Source: Streptomyces aquilus (GTDB lineage: Bacteria; Actinomycetota; Actinomycetes; Streptomycetales; Streptomycetaceae). Taken from it: a stretch of DNA of 64,000 nucleotides. The position numbers and the translations under genes are program-made. The DNA lies in the NCBI RefSeq assembly GCF_003955715.1, contig NZ_CP034463.1:1426001-1490000 (forward strand). The letters are read 5' to 3'. The notes beneath the pieces were generated by a model. That model ran no database searches. It was not told where the DNA came from and saw only the letters and a list, made by a program, of their open reading frames with translations. Below, piece by piece: positions 41,739-50,894 of this stretch. Within the stretch, counting starts at the first letter, position 1. Each line of letters starts with the position of its first letter.

Positions 41739-42581
41739 ATGGATCTCGCTGAGATCTTCCGAGTCATGCGCAGGCGCTGGTACGTCCTGCTGCCGGGGCT
41801 GTTGCTGACCGCAGGCCTGGTCTTCGGTGTGACCCGGGTGGTTCACGTGACCTACCAGTCGCAGAGCACGGTGGTGCTGCTGAACTCCCAGAAGGCGACG
41901 GTGGCCTACGACGGCAATCCCTTCCTCAGCACCCAGACCTCGCTCACCGGCATGGCCGACAGTCTGGCGCGCAACCTCAACTCCGACGACTCGCTGCGGG
42001 AGCTCAAGTCCCGTGGCGCGAAGGGGACGTTCGAGGCGAAGCTCGCCGACAACGCGCAGGGCCCGCTGCTCTGGCTGACCGTCACCGGCACCGACAAGGC
42101 GTCCGTCCTGTCCTCGGACAAGATCCTGACCGCCTACGCCAAGGAGCGGCTGGAGCAGTTCCAGCAGGACCAGTCGGTCGCCTCCAAGGCCATGATCCGC
42201 ATGACGACGATCGTGGCCCCGCAGACGCCGGTGGCGCAGACCAAGACCCGGCTCGAGTACATGATCATGGCGGGCGGTGCGGGGCTGGTGCTCAGCCTGG
42301 TCGCCGTCTTCTACGTGGAGGCGCGCAGGCGGCAGCGGCGTCCCGACGCACCGGAGGAGGCGGAGACCACCGACCAGGACCCGGCGGCCGACGTGCCGGT
42401 CGTGGAGGAGACGCTCGCCATCCGCCGGCCGCCGAGCTGGTCGCAGTCCACCGGGAACGAGCGCACCGCCGCCCAGCCCCAAGAACCACGGCCCGTCATG
42501 GCCGGAGCATCCGCCGCAGAGCCGCGCGACGAGGAGTCGAGCCATGGACATCGCCCGCGCACCGGACAGCGCGACCGGTGA
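41739..42581 (+). CDS. Wzz-like polysaccharide copolymerase 1
   Basis: A 280-residue protein with the Wzz plan: cytoplasmic start MDLAEIFRVMRRRWYVLLPG, first membrane helix, an extracytoplasmic domain of about 150 residues (YQSQSTVVLLNS), a second helix near residues 172-192, and a long charged, Pro-rich cytoplasmic tail. No kinase domain or P-loop follows. Such proteins set chain length in Wzy-dependent polymerisation. It shares the RRRWY start and extracytoplasmic pattern with two other proteins in the cluster. The flippase start lies inside its 3' end. Confidence 0.88.
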   Translation: MDLAEIFRVMRRRWYVLLPGLLLTAGLVFGVTRVVHVTYQSQSTVVLLNSQKATVAYDGNPFLSTQTSLTGMADSLARNLNSDDSLRELKSRGAKGTFEAKLADNAQGPLLWLTVTGTDKASVLSSDKILTAYAKERLEQFQQDQSVASKAMIRMTTIVAPQTPVAQTKTRLEYMIMAGGAGLVLSLVAVFYVEARRRQRRPDAPEEAETTDQDPAADVPVVEETLAIRRPPSWSQSTGNERTAAQPQEPRPVMAGASAAEPRDEESSHGHRPRTGQRDR

Positions 42582-44166
42582 GACGAGCGACGCGCCCGCT
42601 CCGCCCCTCATCGCAGAAGCCGCAGGAGCCACAGAAGCCGCAGGAGCCGTAGGAGCCGTAGGAGCCGCAGAACCCCCCGCGCCCCCCGCCCCCTCGCTCG
42701 GCCGGAAGGTCCGCTCCGCCGCCCGCTGGAGCCTGATCAACACCGTCGTCCTGCGGCTGGGCAACTTCGCGACCGGCATCGTCCTGGCCCGCTTCGCCCT
42801 CGGCCCCGCGGAATGGGGCGTGTACGGCATCGCCCAGACCGTGCTGCTGGTCCTGCTGTCCGCCAACGAACTGGGCGTGGGCCTGGCCATCGTCCGCTGG
42901 GAGGGGGACGCGCGGCGGTTCGCGCCGACCGTGCTCACCCTCAGCACCCTCTCCAGCGGGCTGCTGTACGTGGCACTGTTCGCGTCCGCACCGACGGTGG
43001 CCGGTCTGCTCGACTCGCCGGACGCCGCGGGCGTGCTGCGGGTGATGTGCCTGTGCGTGCTCATCGACGGCGTGGCCCAGGTACCGGGCGGCTTCCTCAC
43101 CCGTGAGTTCGCCCAGGGCAAGCGGATGGTCATCGACGGACTCAACTTCGTCGTCGGCACCGGTGTGACCCTGGTGCTGGCCTTCGCGGGCTGGGGCGCG
43201 ATGAGCTTCGCCGTGGGGGCCGTCGCCGGGAACGTGGTGACGCTGATCGGCTGCGCGCTGGCCGCGCCGGGCACCCTCAAGTACGGCTGGAACCCCGAAC
43301 AGGCCCGGGCGCTGCTGCGGTTCGGACTCCCGCTGGCGGGGGCGAGCATGCTGGCGCTCGCGGTCGTCAACGTCGACACCATGGTGGTCGGCGCGACGCT
43401 GGGCAACATCGCACTGGGGTTCTACGTCCTCGCCTTCAACATCTCCGGCTGGCCCGTGCGGATCATCTCCGAGGCCGCCCGCCGGGTCTCCTTCGCCGGC
43501 TTCTCCCGCCTCGCCGACTCACCACAGGCCCTCGCCCAGGGCTTCAGCCGGGCCCTCGGCGTCCTGATGACCGGCACCGTCCCGCTGTGCGTCCTGCTCG
43601 CCGGCCTCGCGGAACCCGTCATCCGCCTGATCTACGGCGACCAGTGGGCACCCGCCGCCTCGGCACTGCCGTGGCTGATGGCCCTCGGCCTGATCCGCAT
43701 CGGCAGCGAACTCGCCTACGACTGTCTCGTCGCGGTCGGCCAGCGCCGCTCGCTCTTCCTGGTGCAGGGACTGTGGCTGGTCGCCCTGATCCCGGTCCTG
43801 CTCGTCGCCGCCCGTCTCCACGGCACCGCCGGGGTCGCCCAGGGCCATGTCCTGGTCGCCGGCGGCCTGGTGGTGCCCGTGTTCCTGTTCGCCCTGGGCC
43901 GTGGCGGCATCGGCGTCGCCCGGATCGCCCGGGCCTGCGCGTGGCCCTTCCTCGGCGGGGCCGTGATGGCCGCGGTCGTCCTCGGCCTGGAGCCCCTGCT
44001 CGGCGACGGCCCGCTCGCCCTGCTCACCATCGGCACGATCGCCCTGGCCGGCTACACGGTGTGCGTCCTGCCCAGCCGCGACTTCCTGCGCGGCGTCGAC
44101 CGGCCCCACCGCGGCCGGCACCGGGCGACCGCGCCGGTCCGGTCTCCCCAACAGGACTTGAGGTGA
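42544..44166 (+). CDS. Wzx-type oligosaccharide flippase
   Basis: A 540-residue membrane protein with about 12-14 hydrophobic helices and a disordered Ala/Glu/Pro-rich N-terminus of 60 residues. NTVVLRLGNFATGIVLARFALGP, EWGVYGIAQTV and the central VNVDTMVVGATLGNIALGFY match polysaccharide-transport (MATE/MOP superfamily) flippases. It would move lipid-linked repeat units across the membrane. The ATG at 42544 is preceded by GAGGAG and lies 38 bases inside the copolymerase gene. Confidence 0.9.
   Translation: MDIARAPDSATGETSDAPAPPLIAEAAGATEAAGAVGAVGAAEPPAPPAPSLGRKVRSAARWSLINTVVLRLGNFATGIVLARFALGPAEWGVYGIAQTVLLVLLSANELGVGLAIVRWEGDARRFAPTVLTLSTLSSGLLYVALFASAPTVAGLLDSPDAAGVLRVMCLCVLIDGVAQVPGGFLTREFAQGKRMVIDGLNFVVGTGVTLVLAFAGWGAMSFAVGAVAGNVVTLIGCALAAPGTLKYGWNPEQARALLRFGLPLAGASMLALAVVNVDTMVVGATLGNIALGFYVLAFNISGWPVRIISEAARRVSFAGFSRLADSPQALAQGFSRALGVLMTGTVPLCVLLAGLAEPVIRLIYGDQWAPAASALPWLMALGLIRIGSELAYDCLVAVGQRRSLFLVQGLWLVALIPVLLVAARLHGTAGVAQGHVLVAGGLVVPVFLFALGRGGIGVARIARACAWPFLGGAVMAAVVLGLEPLLGDGPLALLTIGTIALAGYTVCVLPSRDFLRGVDRPHRGRHRATAPVRSPQQDLR
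42620..42672 (+). repeat. Short 9-bp repeats in the flippase N-terminus
   Basis: Several imperfect copies of GCAGGAGCC/GTAGGAGCC encode an Ala/Gly/Val/Glu tract (AGATEAAGAVGAVGAAE). The segment is low-complexity, probably disordered and prone to length variation. Confidence 0.7.
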
Positions 44167-44171
44167 CCCGG

Positions 44172-45296
44172 ATGTCACGGCCCACCCGCCGACACTCACT
44201 CCAGGGGCTGCTGCTCGCGGCCTTACTGACGGTCGCGAGCGCGGCCTGCTCGGGATCGGAACCGGACAAGTCGGCCTCGGCGGGCTGCCCGAAGGACCGT
44301 CCGTCCTGCCGTACGAGCGCCGCCCCGAAGGCATCGAGCGCCACGCCGTCGGCCGAGACCGGCGAGGCGACGGGAACCCCGGCCGCCTCGCCGTCCCCGT
44401 CGTCGACTCCGTCGGCCCGCCCGTCCTCGTCGGCGAAGGCGCCCACCCCGAGCGGCGCGCCCGCCGCCCGGACCGGCTGCGCCTCCCCCGGCGCCTGCGG
44501 CTTCCCCGACGCCCGCACCACCGGCCCCCGCACCCGCCTGACCCCCAAGAAGACCGGCTACCGGACCATCCGCACCGACGGCACGGTCATCCGGGGCCAG
44601 GACATCACCGGCTCCCTCGACATCTACGCCGACAACGTCACCATCATCGACACCAAGATCACCTCGGACAGCTGGTGGGGCATCAACCTGCGCCCCGGCT
44701 TCAGCGGACTGCGCGTCCTGCACTCCACCATCACCGCCGTCCCCGGCACCGGCCCGGACAACGGCGGCGTGGACTACGCGGTGTCCAACATGGGCGGCAG
44801 CTCCATCGAGGTCGGCTGGTGCGACATCTCCGTGTTCGGGGACGCGCTGTCGATGGGGCAGGGCAACATCCACGACAACTACGTCCACGACATCGAGCCG
44901 TTCGTGAACCTCGGCGGCGAGTGGCAGCACACCAACGCGGTGATCAGCGGCGGCGGCAACACCGGGCACCTGGCCATCCGCCACAACACCCTCCTCAACG
45001 AGACCAGCCTCAAGCAGGGCGCCTCGGGCAGCATCGGCCTGTTCGCGGACGTCGGCGTGGTCCGCAACGTCACCGTCGACGACAACTGGATCGCCGGCGG
45101 CGCGTACGCCCTCTACGGCGGTTCCACGGGCGCCACCGGGATCAAGGTCACCGACAACATCTTCTCGACGGAGTTCCACCCCGCCTCGGGCGGCTACGGC
45201 GTCGTCGCGCACTGGAACGACAAGGGCGCCGGGAACGTGTGGCGCAACAACCGGCTGTCCGACGGCCGCCTCGTCACCCCGGAGCCCGCCTCGTGA
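44172..45296 (+). CDS. Secreted right-handed beta-helix lipoprotein
   Basis: A 374-residue lipoprotein with a basic start, hydrophobic core and lipobox ASAAC near residue 24. A Ser/Pro/Ala-rich linker (residues 30-105) follows, then a right-handed parallel beta-helix with regular turns (VIRGQDITGSLDIYADNVTIID, HLAIRHNTLL, NVTVDDNWIAGGAYALYGG). The fold is that of polysaccharide lyases, epimerases and hydrolases. Sitting between the flippase and a glycosyltransferase, it may trim or modify the exported polymer. GTG 44163, overlapping the flippase stop, is an alternative start. The activity is unproven. Confidence 0.8.
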   Translation: MSRPTRRHSLQGLLLAALLTVASAACSGSEPDKSASAGCPKDRPSCRTSAAPKASSATPSAETGEATGTPAASPSPSSTPSARPSSSAKAPTPSGAPAARTGCASPGACGFPDARTTGPRTRLTPKKTGYRTIRTDGTVIRGQDITGSLDIYADNVTIIDTKITSDSWWGINLRPGFSGLRVLHSTITAVPGTGPDNGGVDYAVSNMGGSSIEVGWCDISVFGDALSMGQGNIHDNYVHDIEPFVNLGGEWQHTNAVISGGGNTGHLAIRHNTLLNETSLKQGASGSIGLFADVGVVRNVTVDDNWIAGGAYALYGGSTGATGIKVTDNIFSTEFHPASGGYGVVAHWNDKGAGNVWRNNRLSDGRLVTPEPAS

Positions 45297-46078
45297 GGCG
45301 CGTCGTGCGGATGCCGTGGACGCTGCTCAAGGCGGTGTTCGGCTGGCTGGTGCTCTTCGAGGCCAGGAACAAGGTCCTGCTGGCGCCGTCCGCGGTGCGA
45401 CTGCGCCGCATCGAGGACGCCGAGGTCCGGCGGCTGTCGGCCGGTCTGCCGGCACCGCCCTCGGCCCTGGTCGCCACCGTGATCGCCACCCACCGGCGCC
45501 CCGACGCCCTGCGCGCCGCCGTCCGCTCGGCCCTGGACCAGACCGTGCGCGACCACGTCGTGATCGTGGTCGACGACGGCGCCGGGCTCCCCGAACTCCC
45601 GGACGACCCAAGGCTGTTCGCGGTCTCGCTGGCCCGCAACACGGGCGTGGCGGGCGTCGTGCGCAACGTCGGCATCCGGCTCACGCGTTCGCGGTACGTC
45701 GCCTTCCTCGACGACGACAACCTGTGGGAACCCGACCATCTGGAACGCGCGTTGGGAGCCCTGGAGTCCGCCGACGCGCCCGTCGGCGTCTACACCGCAC
45801 TGCGCCGCGTCCTGCCGGACGGCAGCGAGAAGGACATCCTGTCGGTCCCGTACGACCGGCGCCGCGCCGCCCGCGAGTCCTTCCTGGACACCAACGCCTT
45901 CGTCGCCCGCCGCACCCGCTCCCTGCACTTCAGCCGCCTGCGCCGCACCCCGGAAGTGCTGCCCCGGGAGGACTGGGAGCTCATCCACCGGTACGCCCGA
46001 CGGCACCGGGTGCGCCATGTGCCGCACCCGACCGTGCGGTACCTGGTGAACCCGGCCAGCTTCTACACGGACTGGTGA
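45293..46078 (+). CDS. GT2-family glycosyltransferase
   Basis: A 261-residue GT-A enzyme. The N-terminal hydrophobic region (LLKAVFGWLVLFEARN) may associate with the membrane. The core has ATVIATHRRPDALRAAVRSAL, VVDDGAG, NTGVAGVVRNVGI and the metal-binding DDDN in YVAFLDDDNLW. EDWELIHRYAR supplies the probable catalytic base region. The GTG at 45293 overlaps the previous stop. It likely adds a sugar to the lipid-linked repeat unit. Donor and acceptor are unknown. Confidence 0.88.
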   Translation: MRRVVRMPWTLLKAVFGWLVLFEARNKVLLAPSAVRLRRIEDAEVRRLSAGLPAPPSALVATVIATHRRPDALRAAVRSALDQTVRDHVVIVVDDGAGLPELPDDPRLFAVSLARNTGVAGVVRNVGIRLTRSRYVAFLDDDNLWEPDHLERALGALESADAPVGVYTALRRVLPDGSEKDILSVPYDRRRAARESFLDTNAFVARRTRSLHFSRLRRTPEVLPREDWELIHRYARRHRVRHVPHPTVRYLVNPASFYTDW

Positions 46079-46143
46079 CAGCCCGTGCCTCCCCCTCCTC
46101 CGTTCCTCCTACAGTTCCGCTCCGACGTCAGGTGGTTGCCCCG

Positions 46144-46821
46144 ATGCCCCGATCCCGCGCCCTCAGAAACAAGTTCGTCGACGCACCCGGCTCGCTGGGC
46201 GAACGGATGCGTGTCGCCCGCTGGGAGCGGTTCCGGCGCTGCTTCCCCGGCATCGAGGGCATGCGGGTCGTGGACCTGGGCGGCACGGCCGAGATGTGGC
46301 TGCGGGCGCCCGTGCGTGCCAAGCACGTCCACCTGATCAACCTGGAGGCGCACCCCGCCGACCTGCCCGACTGGATCACCGCGGAGAACGCCGACGTCAC
46401 CGACCCGGAGGTGGCCGCGGAGCTGAGCGCCCAGGGCGGCTACGACCTGGTGTTCTCCAACTCGACCATCGAGCACGTCGGCGGCCACAGCCAGCGGCAG
46501 AAGTTCGTCGCCGCGGTCGAACGGCTCGCCCCGCTGCACTGGATCCAGACGCCGTACCGCTACTTCCCCGTCGAGCCGCACTTCGTGGCGCCCGGCTTCC
46601 AGTTCCTGCCGCTGGCCGCCCGGGCCCGCCTCGTCCGACGCTGGCCACTGGTCCACAGCCGTCCCGACAGCCCCGAGTCGGCCATGAACGCCGTGATCAA
46701 CATCGAGCTGCTGACCCGCACCGAGATGCGCTACCTGTTCCCCCGGTCGGTGCTGCTCAGCGAGCGGGTGCTCGGTGCCCCCAAGTCGCTCATCGCCGTG
46801 AGAACGGAGACCGCATGCTGA
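46144..46821 (+). CDS. SAM-dependent methyltransferase 1
   Basis: A 225-residue class I methyltransferase: motif I MRVVDLGGTAEMW and motif IV FSNSTIEHVGG. PYRYFPVEPHFVAPGFQFLP is typical of a group often found in polysaccharide clusters. AGGTGG lies seven bases before the ATG at 46144. It probably methylates a sugar of the polymer or caps its end. It overlaps the next methyltransferase start. Confidence 0.83.
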   Translation: MPRSRALRNKFVDAPGSLGERMRVARWERFRRCFPGIEGMRVVDLGGTAEMWLRAPVRAKHVHLINLEAHPADLPDWITAENADVTDPEVAAELSAQGGYDLVFSNSTIEHVGGHSQRQKFVAAVERLAPLHWIQTPYRYFPVEPHFVAPGFQFLPLAARARLVRRWPLVHSRPDSPESAMNAVINIELLTRTEMRYLFPRSVLLSERVLGAPKSLIAVRTETAC

Positions 46822-47789
46822 ACAACCTGGTCAACAGACATGACGCGGACCGGCTCCTGCGCAAGGTGCGCAAGCTCGAACTCAACCCCGTGCTGGCCAA
46901 GTTGCGGGTGCGGGGCGGGGCCCGGGTGGTCCAGCACTGGTCCCAGGTCGACCCGTCGCTGACCGAGTGGTGGGCGATCCCCTCGGTGATCAAGCGGTGG
47001 AATCTGCTGATGACCGGGGACGCGGAGGTGTCCTTCCCCCAGTACGTGGCCGCCAAGCACTTCGCGCCGCGCACCGATCTGCGGGGGCTGTCGCTGGGCT
47101 GCGGGACCGGCGGCAACGAGCTGCTGTGGGCGAAGACGGGCGCGTTCTCCCTGCTGGAGGGGGTGGACGTGGCGCCGGAGCGGATCGATTTCGCGACCCG
47201 GACCGCCGCGGACGAAGGCCTCGCCGACGTCCTGCGCTTCCGGGTCACCGACGTCAATCAGATGACCGCGGACGGCGAACGCTTCGACGTGCTGCTGGGC
47301 CTGCAGTCCCTGCACCACTTCGACAAACTCGACGAGACGCTGCCCCGTCTTGCCCAACTCATCGAGCCCGACGGCCTGTTCGTGATCGACGAGTTCGTGG
47401 GGCCGACGCGCTTCCAGTGGACCGACGCGCAACTCGACGCGGCGAACGCGCTTCTCGCCCGCCTTCCCGAGGAACGGCGGCGGTTGGCCGACGGGCGGAT
47501 CAAGCGGCGGGTCGTGCGGCCCAGCCGGATGTCGATGGTGCTGGACGATCCCTCGGAGGCGGTGGACGCGGCGGCGTTGCTGCCGGGGCTGCGGCGGGAG
47601 TTCGAGGTCGTGGAGGAACGGCCGTACGGGGGCACGGTGTTGCATATCGCGTTCTCCGGGATCGCCCATAACTTCCGGGATCAGTCGCCGGAGACGCTGG
47701 AACTGCTGGAGCGGTGTTTCGCGATGGAGGACGCGGCACTTCCTGAGGTGGGGCATGATTTCATCGCGATGGTGTGCCGGAACGGCTAA
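46815..47789 (+). CDS. SAM-dependent methyltransferase 2
   Basis: A 324-residue class I methyltransferase with motif I LSLGCGTGGNELLW, motif II region LLEGVDVAPERIDFA, and LLGLQSLHHFDKLDETLPRLAQLI, followed by a C-terminal helical and beta extension. ACGGAGA precedes the ATG. It is the last gene of the rightward operon. Together with methyltransferase 1 it suggests two methylation steps, or a chain-terminating cap as in O-antigen systems; this is inference. Confidence 0.87.
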   Translation: MLNNLVNRHDADRLLRKVRKLELNPVLAKLRVRGGARVVQHWSQVDPSLTEWWAIPSVIKRWNLLMTGDAEVSFPQYVAAKHFAPRTDLRGLSLGCGTGGNELLWAKTGAFSLLEGVDVAPERIDFATRTAADEGLADVLRFRVTDVNQMTADGERFDVLLGLQSLHHFDKLDETLPRLAQLIEPDGLFVIDEFVGPTRFQWTDAQLDAANALLARLPEERRRLADGRIKRRVVRPSRMSMVLDDPSEAVDAAALLPGLRREFEVVEERPYGGTVLHIAFSGIAHNFRDQSPETLELLERCFAMEDAALPEVGHDFIAMVCRNG

Positions 47790-47827
47790 GGACGTGCCGG
47801 GAGAGGTTGCGGGCCGTCTACAGGTGC

Positions 47828-47893
47828 GTTGTGGCTGGTCGCGCCCACGCGGCGGAGCCGCATATTGATACAGCCCCGCGCCCCTGAGCGGCG
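47828..47893. repeat. Probable dispersed Streptomyces intergenic element with small hairpin
   Basis: Between two convergent genes the sequence GGTCGCGCCCACGCGGCGG, a GCGGC-GGA-GCCGC hairpin (47849-47861) and a tail ending CAGCCCCGCGCCCCTGA resemble a short element I associate with many Streptomyces intergenic regions. It could act as a bidirectional terminator. The identification is from memory of the pattern, not from a search. Confidence 0.45.
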
Positions 47894-48793
47894 TCACGGC
47901 CCCGGTGTCTTGTGCAGTACACCCGGTTGCACCAAAGCCGCTGCTGCCGCCCTGCTTGCCGGGCGGCCCAGCGCCGCCCGTGAGGTCTCCCTGAGCAGGA
48001 CCGCCGTGCGGAAGGCTGCCGTCGCCAGGCGGCCATGCCTACGGCCGTACAAGCGGACCCGGTTCAAGGTGAGCAGCGTCCACAGGCGGGGTGACACCTG
48101 GGAGTCGCCTCCCAGGTGCACCGCCTCGGCGCTCGGCTCCAGCTGTGTCGCGTACCCCAAGTCCCCTGCCCGCAGGCAGAATTCCGTCTCCTCCGAGTAG
48201 AGGAAGAAGGACTCGTCCCACTTGCCGCACGCGGCGATGCACTCCCCCGAGATGGCCATCAGCGCGCCCGTCGCCCAGTCCGCCCGGGTGGGCTGTCGGT
48301 AGGCGCTCGGGTCGGTCACCAGCTCGCTCAGGGCCGGGAAGCGGCCCGCCCGAGTGTTGCCGATGATCGCCTCGCCGAGCGCCCGGAGCACGGTCGACTC
48401 CCGGCGCAGGGAGCGATGCGGCGTGTCCCGGCCCTCCTCGTACAGCAGGGGTACGGCGATTCCCACACCGCTCCCGAGACTGTCCACCAGGCGTTTGGCG
48501 CAGCCCTGCCGCATCCGGACGTCCGGGTTGCAGATGAGGGCGACCCCGTAGTCCCCCGCCGCGTCCAGTGCCGCGTTGATCCCGGCCGCGTACCCGGCGT
48601 TGCGGCCCGTCTGGACGACCGTCGCCTCGGGGGCGAGGGTGTGGAGCACCTCCACCGTGTCGTCGGCCGAGTCGTTGTCGGCGACCACCAGCCGCCAGTC
48701 GAGGCCCGCCATGCCGTCGGGCAGGGCGGCGAGGAACCCGGGGAGCACCGCGGCGCTGTTCCAGGTGACGACGACGACGGCGACGGTGCTCAT
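47894..48793 (-). CDS. GT2-family glycosyltransferase (rhamnosyltransferase-like)
   Basis: A 299-residue GT-A enzyme: VAVVVVTWNSAAVLPGFLAAL, VVADNDSADDTVEV, GRNAGYAAGINAAL, the metal site in ALICNPDVRM, and WATGALMAISGECIAACGKWDESFFLYSEETEFCLR, which is characteristic of WbbL/RfbF-type rhamnosyl- or related transferases. Its ATG overlaps the stop of the Wzz-Wzy gene. It is likely to extend the repeat unit. It ends the leftward right-arm operon. Confidence 0.9.
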   Translation of the reverse strand: MSTVAVVVVTWNSAAVLPGFLAALPDGMAGLDWRLVVADNDSADDTVEVLHTLAPEATVVQTGRNAGYAAGINAALDAAGDYGVALICNPDVRMRQGCAKRLVDSLGSGVGIAVPLLYEEGRDTPHRSLRRESTVLRALGEAIIGNTRAGRFPALSELVTDPSAYRQPTRADWATGALMAISGECIAACGKWDESFFLYSEETEFCLRAGDLGYATQLEPSAEAVHLGGDSQVSPRLWTLLTLNRVRLYGRRHGRLATAAFRTAVLLRETSRAALGRPASRAAAAALVQPGVLHKTPGP

Positions 48794-50817
48794 CGGGACT
48801 CCACGAGTTGGGGGAGCTGGGGTTCTGCTGCCTTACGGGGTGCGCGGACCACCTCGGCGGCGTCGGCCTCCCGGCGCACGAAGCCCAGGTAGCTGCCGCC
48901 CGCTCCCAGGACGAGGAAGAACATCCCCGCGTACATGGGGAAGCTGAGCGCGTCGAAGGTGGCGCTGATGACCAGGGCGACCAGGGCCGAGGCGAGGAAC
49001 GCCTGGCCGAGTTCGCGGTCGGACTCGGTGCGAGCGAGGCGGCGGATGGCGCCGCCGGTGTGCATCCCGGTGATGAAGAGCGCGAACAGGGCGATCAGGC
49101 CCAGGATGCCCATCTCGGCCAGGGTCAGCATGTACTGGTTGTCCGTGAAGAAGTACAGGTCGGGGGTGAAGGTGCCGAACCCGCGGCCGAACCAGGGGTG
49201 TTCGTCGAAGTACGGGACGATCGCGCTGTACTTCACCGTGCGCGCCTGCGTGCTGCTGTCGGAGTTGGACAGGAAGCTGGCGAACAGGTTGGTGATCGTT
49301 CCGATGAGGCCGGGGATGATCACCTTGAAGCCCGCCACCGAGCCCAGGATGAGGCCGACCGCGGCCCAGCGGCGCTGCGGCTTCCAGCGGGGCACCATCA
49401 CCAGGATGACGATGAAGGCACCGATGATGGACGTCCGCGACACCGTCAGCGGAAGCGCGCCCGCCATGATCGCCACCGGCGCCCAGCGGCGCCACGCGCG
49501 CATGTGTCGTCGTACCGGATCGAAGGCCTGGTGGACGGCGAAGGGGACCAGGATGGCCAGCATGCCGCCGAACTCCAGCGGGTGGGCCGTGGTGGAGCGG
49601 GGCCGGGTGAAGGAGCCACGGTCCATCGCGCTGATCCCGGCGGTGCTGGACTGGAGGCCGGGGATGTGGATGGAGTCGGCGATGTTGGTGGCGGCGAAGA
49701 AGTCGTAGTAGCCGATCAGCGCGACGACGGTGCCCATGACGACGAGGCGGCGCATCAGGGTCTCCAGGCGGCTGCGTTCCTGGATGCCGGCCGAGGCCAG
49801 CACCACCAGCGCCACCCACACCCCGAGCCCGATGAGTCCGCGGTCGGCGCCGAGGACCTCCTCGTGGCTGCTCTCCCGGGTCGCGTTCGCGAGGTAGGAC
49901 AGGAGGACGGCCGCGGCGAGCAGGCACATCACCACGCGCACCAGCCTCGTCCCCCGGGCCGGCAGGATGCGGCCGCCGAGCCAGGTCGCGAGGTACCAGA
50001 GGAGGCCGAGGAGGGCGAAGACGTTGGCCGGTGTGCCGACGCCGCCCAGCGCGGGCAGGGTGAGGTTCGAGGGCACGAAGAACGCCAGGGCCAGGTAGCC
50101 GGTGAGGATCGTCGTGGCGTCCAGGCGCCGGGACAGCAGGCCCTTGGGGCGCTCGGGGGGACTGGCCCGGTGGCGTCGGGGGACGTATCCGGGCTGGGCG
50201 CGGCCCCGGCGTCGTACCACCGCGACGCCCTCGGCCAGGATGGACAGCAGGAACGCGGCGACCATGCCGACGATGACGACCGCCGCGATGTTCTGGTAGC
50301 GGCTCTTGGGCTGGGAGACGGGCGTCTGGGGCAGGACGACCGGCGCGGACTGCACCGCGTACCCCGACGGCACCTTGGAAGCGGCCTGCAAGGCCTTCAG
50401 CTGCTCGCCGGTGAACTTGGTGAGGGTGGTGGTCTCGCGGAGCACCTTCGCCCGGTCGGTGCCGGTGACGCTCAGGGTGAGCAGCGGGCTGTCGGCGTTC
50501 GGGGCGAAGCCGACCGTGTAGCGGTCCGTGACGCCACGGGAGTGCAACTCCTTGGCGGAGTCGTTCGACTGCAACGTCCTGATCAGCACGTCGGCGGTGA
50601 CGACCAGCGAACCTCCGGCGTTCGACAGGGGGTTGCCGAAGGTCGGCGCCAGATCGGCGATCGCCGTGGAGTCGAGCAGGGTCACGGAGCTCTGCGACTC
50701 GTAGGACACCGGGACGGTCCGGAAGAGATAGCCACCGGCGAGGACGCTGAGCAGGGTGAGCGGCACCATGCAGTACCAGCGCCTGCGCATGATCGCCAGA
50801 ATGTCACCGAGGCTCAT
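48790..50817 (-). CDS. Wzz-Wzy fusion: chain-length copolymerase joined to an O-antigen ligase-like polymerase
   Basis: A 675-residue protein. Residues 1-205 repeat the Wzz plan: LGDILAIMRRRWYCMVPL, first helix, extracytoplasmic YESQSSVTLLDS domain, second helix near 180-200. After a basic linker (RRHRASPPERPKG), residues about 230-650 contain roughly ten membrane helices with a large loop (HIPGLQSSTAGISAMDRGSF, FDEHPWFGRGFGTFTPDLYF), the layout of Wzy/WaaL-type proteins. The ATG at 50817 has GGGAGGG just upstream. This would tie chain-length control directly to polymerisation. Divergent from the third Wzz-like gene. Confidence 0.88.
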   Translation of the reverse strand: MSLGDILAIMRRRWYCMVPLTLLSVLAGGYLFRTVPVSYESQSSVTLLDSTAIADLAPTFGNPLSNAGGSLVVTADVLIRTLQSNDSAKELHSRGVTDRYTVGFAPNADSPLLTLSVTGTDRAKVLRETTTLTKFTGEQLKALQAASKVPSGYAVQSAPVVLPQTPVSQPKSRYQNIAAVVIVGMVAAFLLSILAEGVAVVRRRGRAQPGYVPRRHRASPPERPKGLLSRRLDATTILTGYLALAFFVPSNLTLPALGGVGTPANVFALLGLLWYLATWLGGRILPARGTRLVRVVMCLLAAAVLLSYLANATRESSHEEVLGADRGLIGLGVWVALVVLASAGIQERSRLETLMRRLVVMGTVVALIGYYDFFAATNIADSIHIPGLQSSTAGISAMDRGSFTRPRSTTAHPLEFGGMLAILVPFAVHQAFDPVRRHMRAWRRWAPVAIMAGALPLTVSRTSIIGAFIVILVMVPRWKPQRRWAAVGLILGSVAGFKVIIPGLIGTITNLFASFLSNSDSSTQARTVKYSAIVPYFDEHPWFGRGFGTFTPDLYFFTDNQYMLTLAEMGILGLIALFALFITGMHTGGAIRRLARTESDRELGQAFLASALVALVISATFDALSFPMYAGMFFLVLGAGGSYLGFVRREADAAEVVRAPRKAAEPQLPQLVESR

Positions 50818-50894
50818 GAGCCCTCCCCTCGACACAACCCTCGCAACGGCTCTCGACGCAACCCGGGTGATCCGGTAGCGACTTGCCCCGGTTG

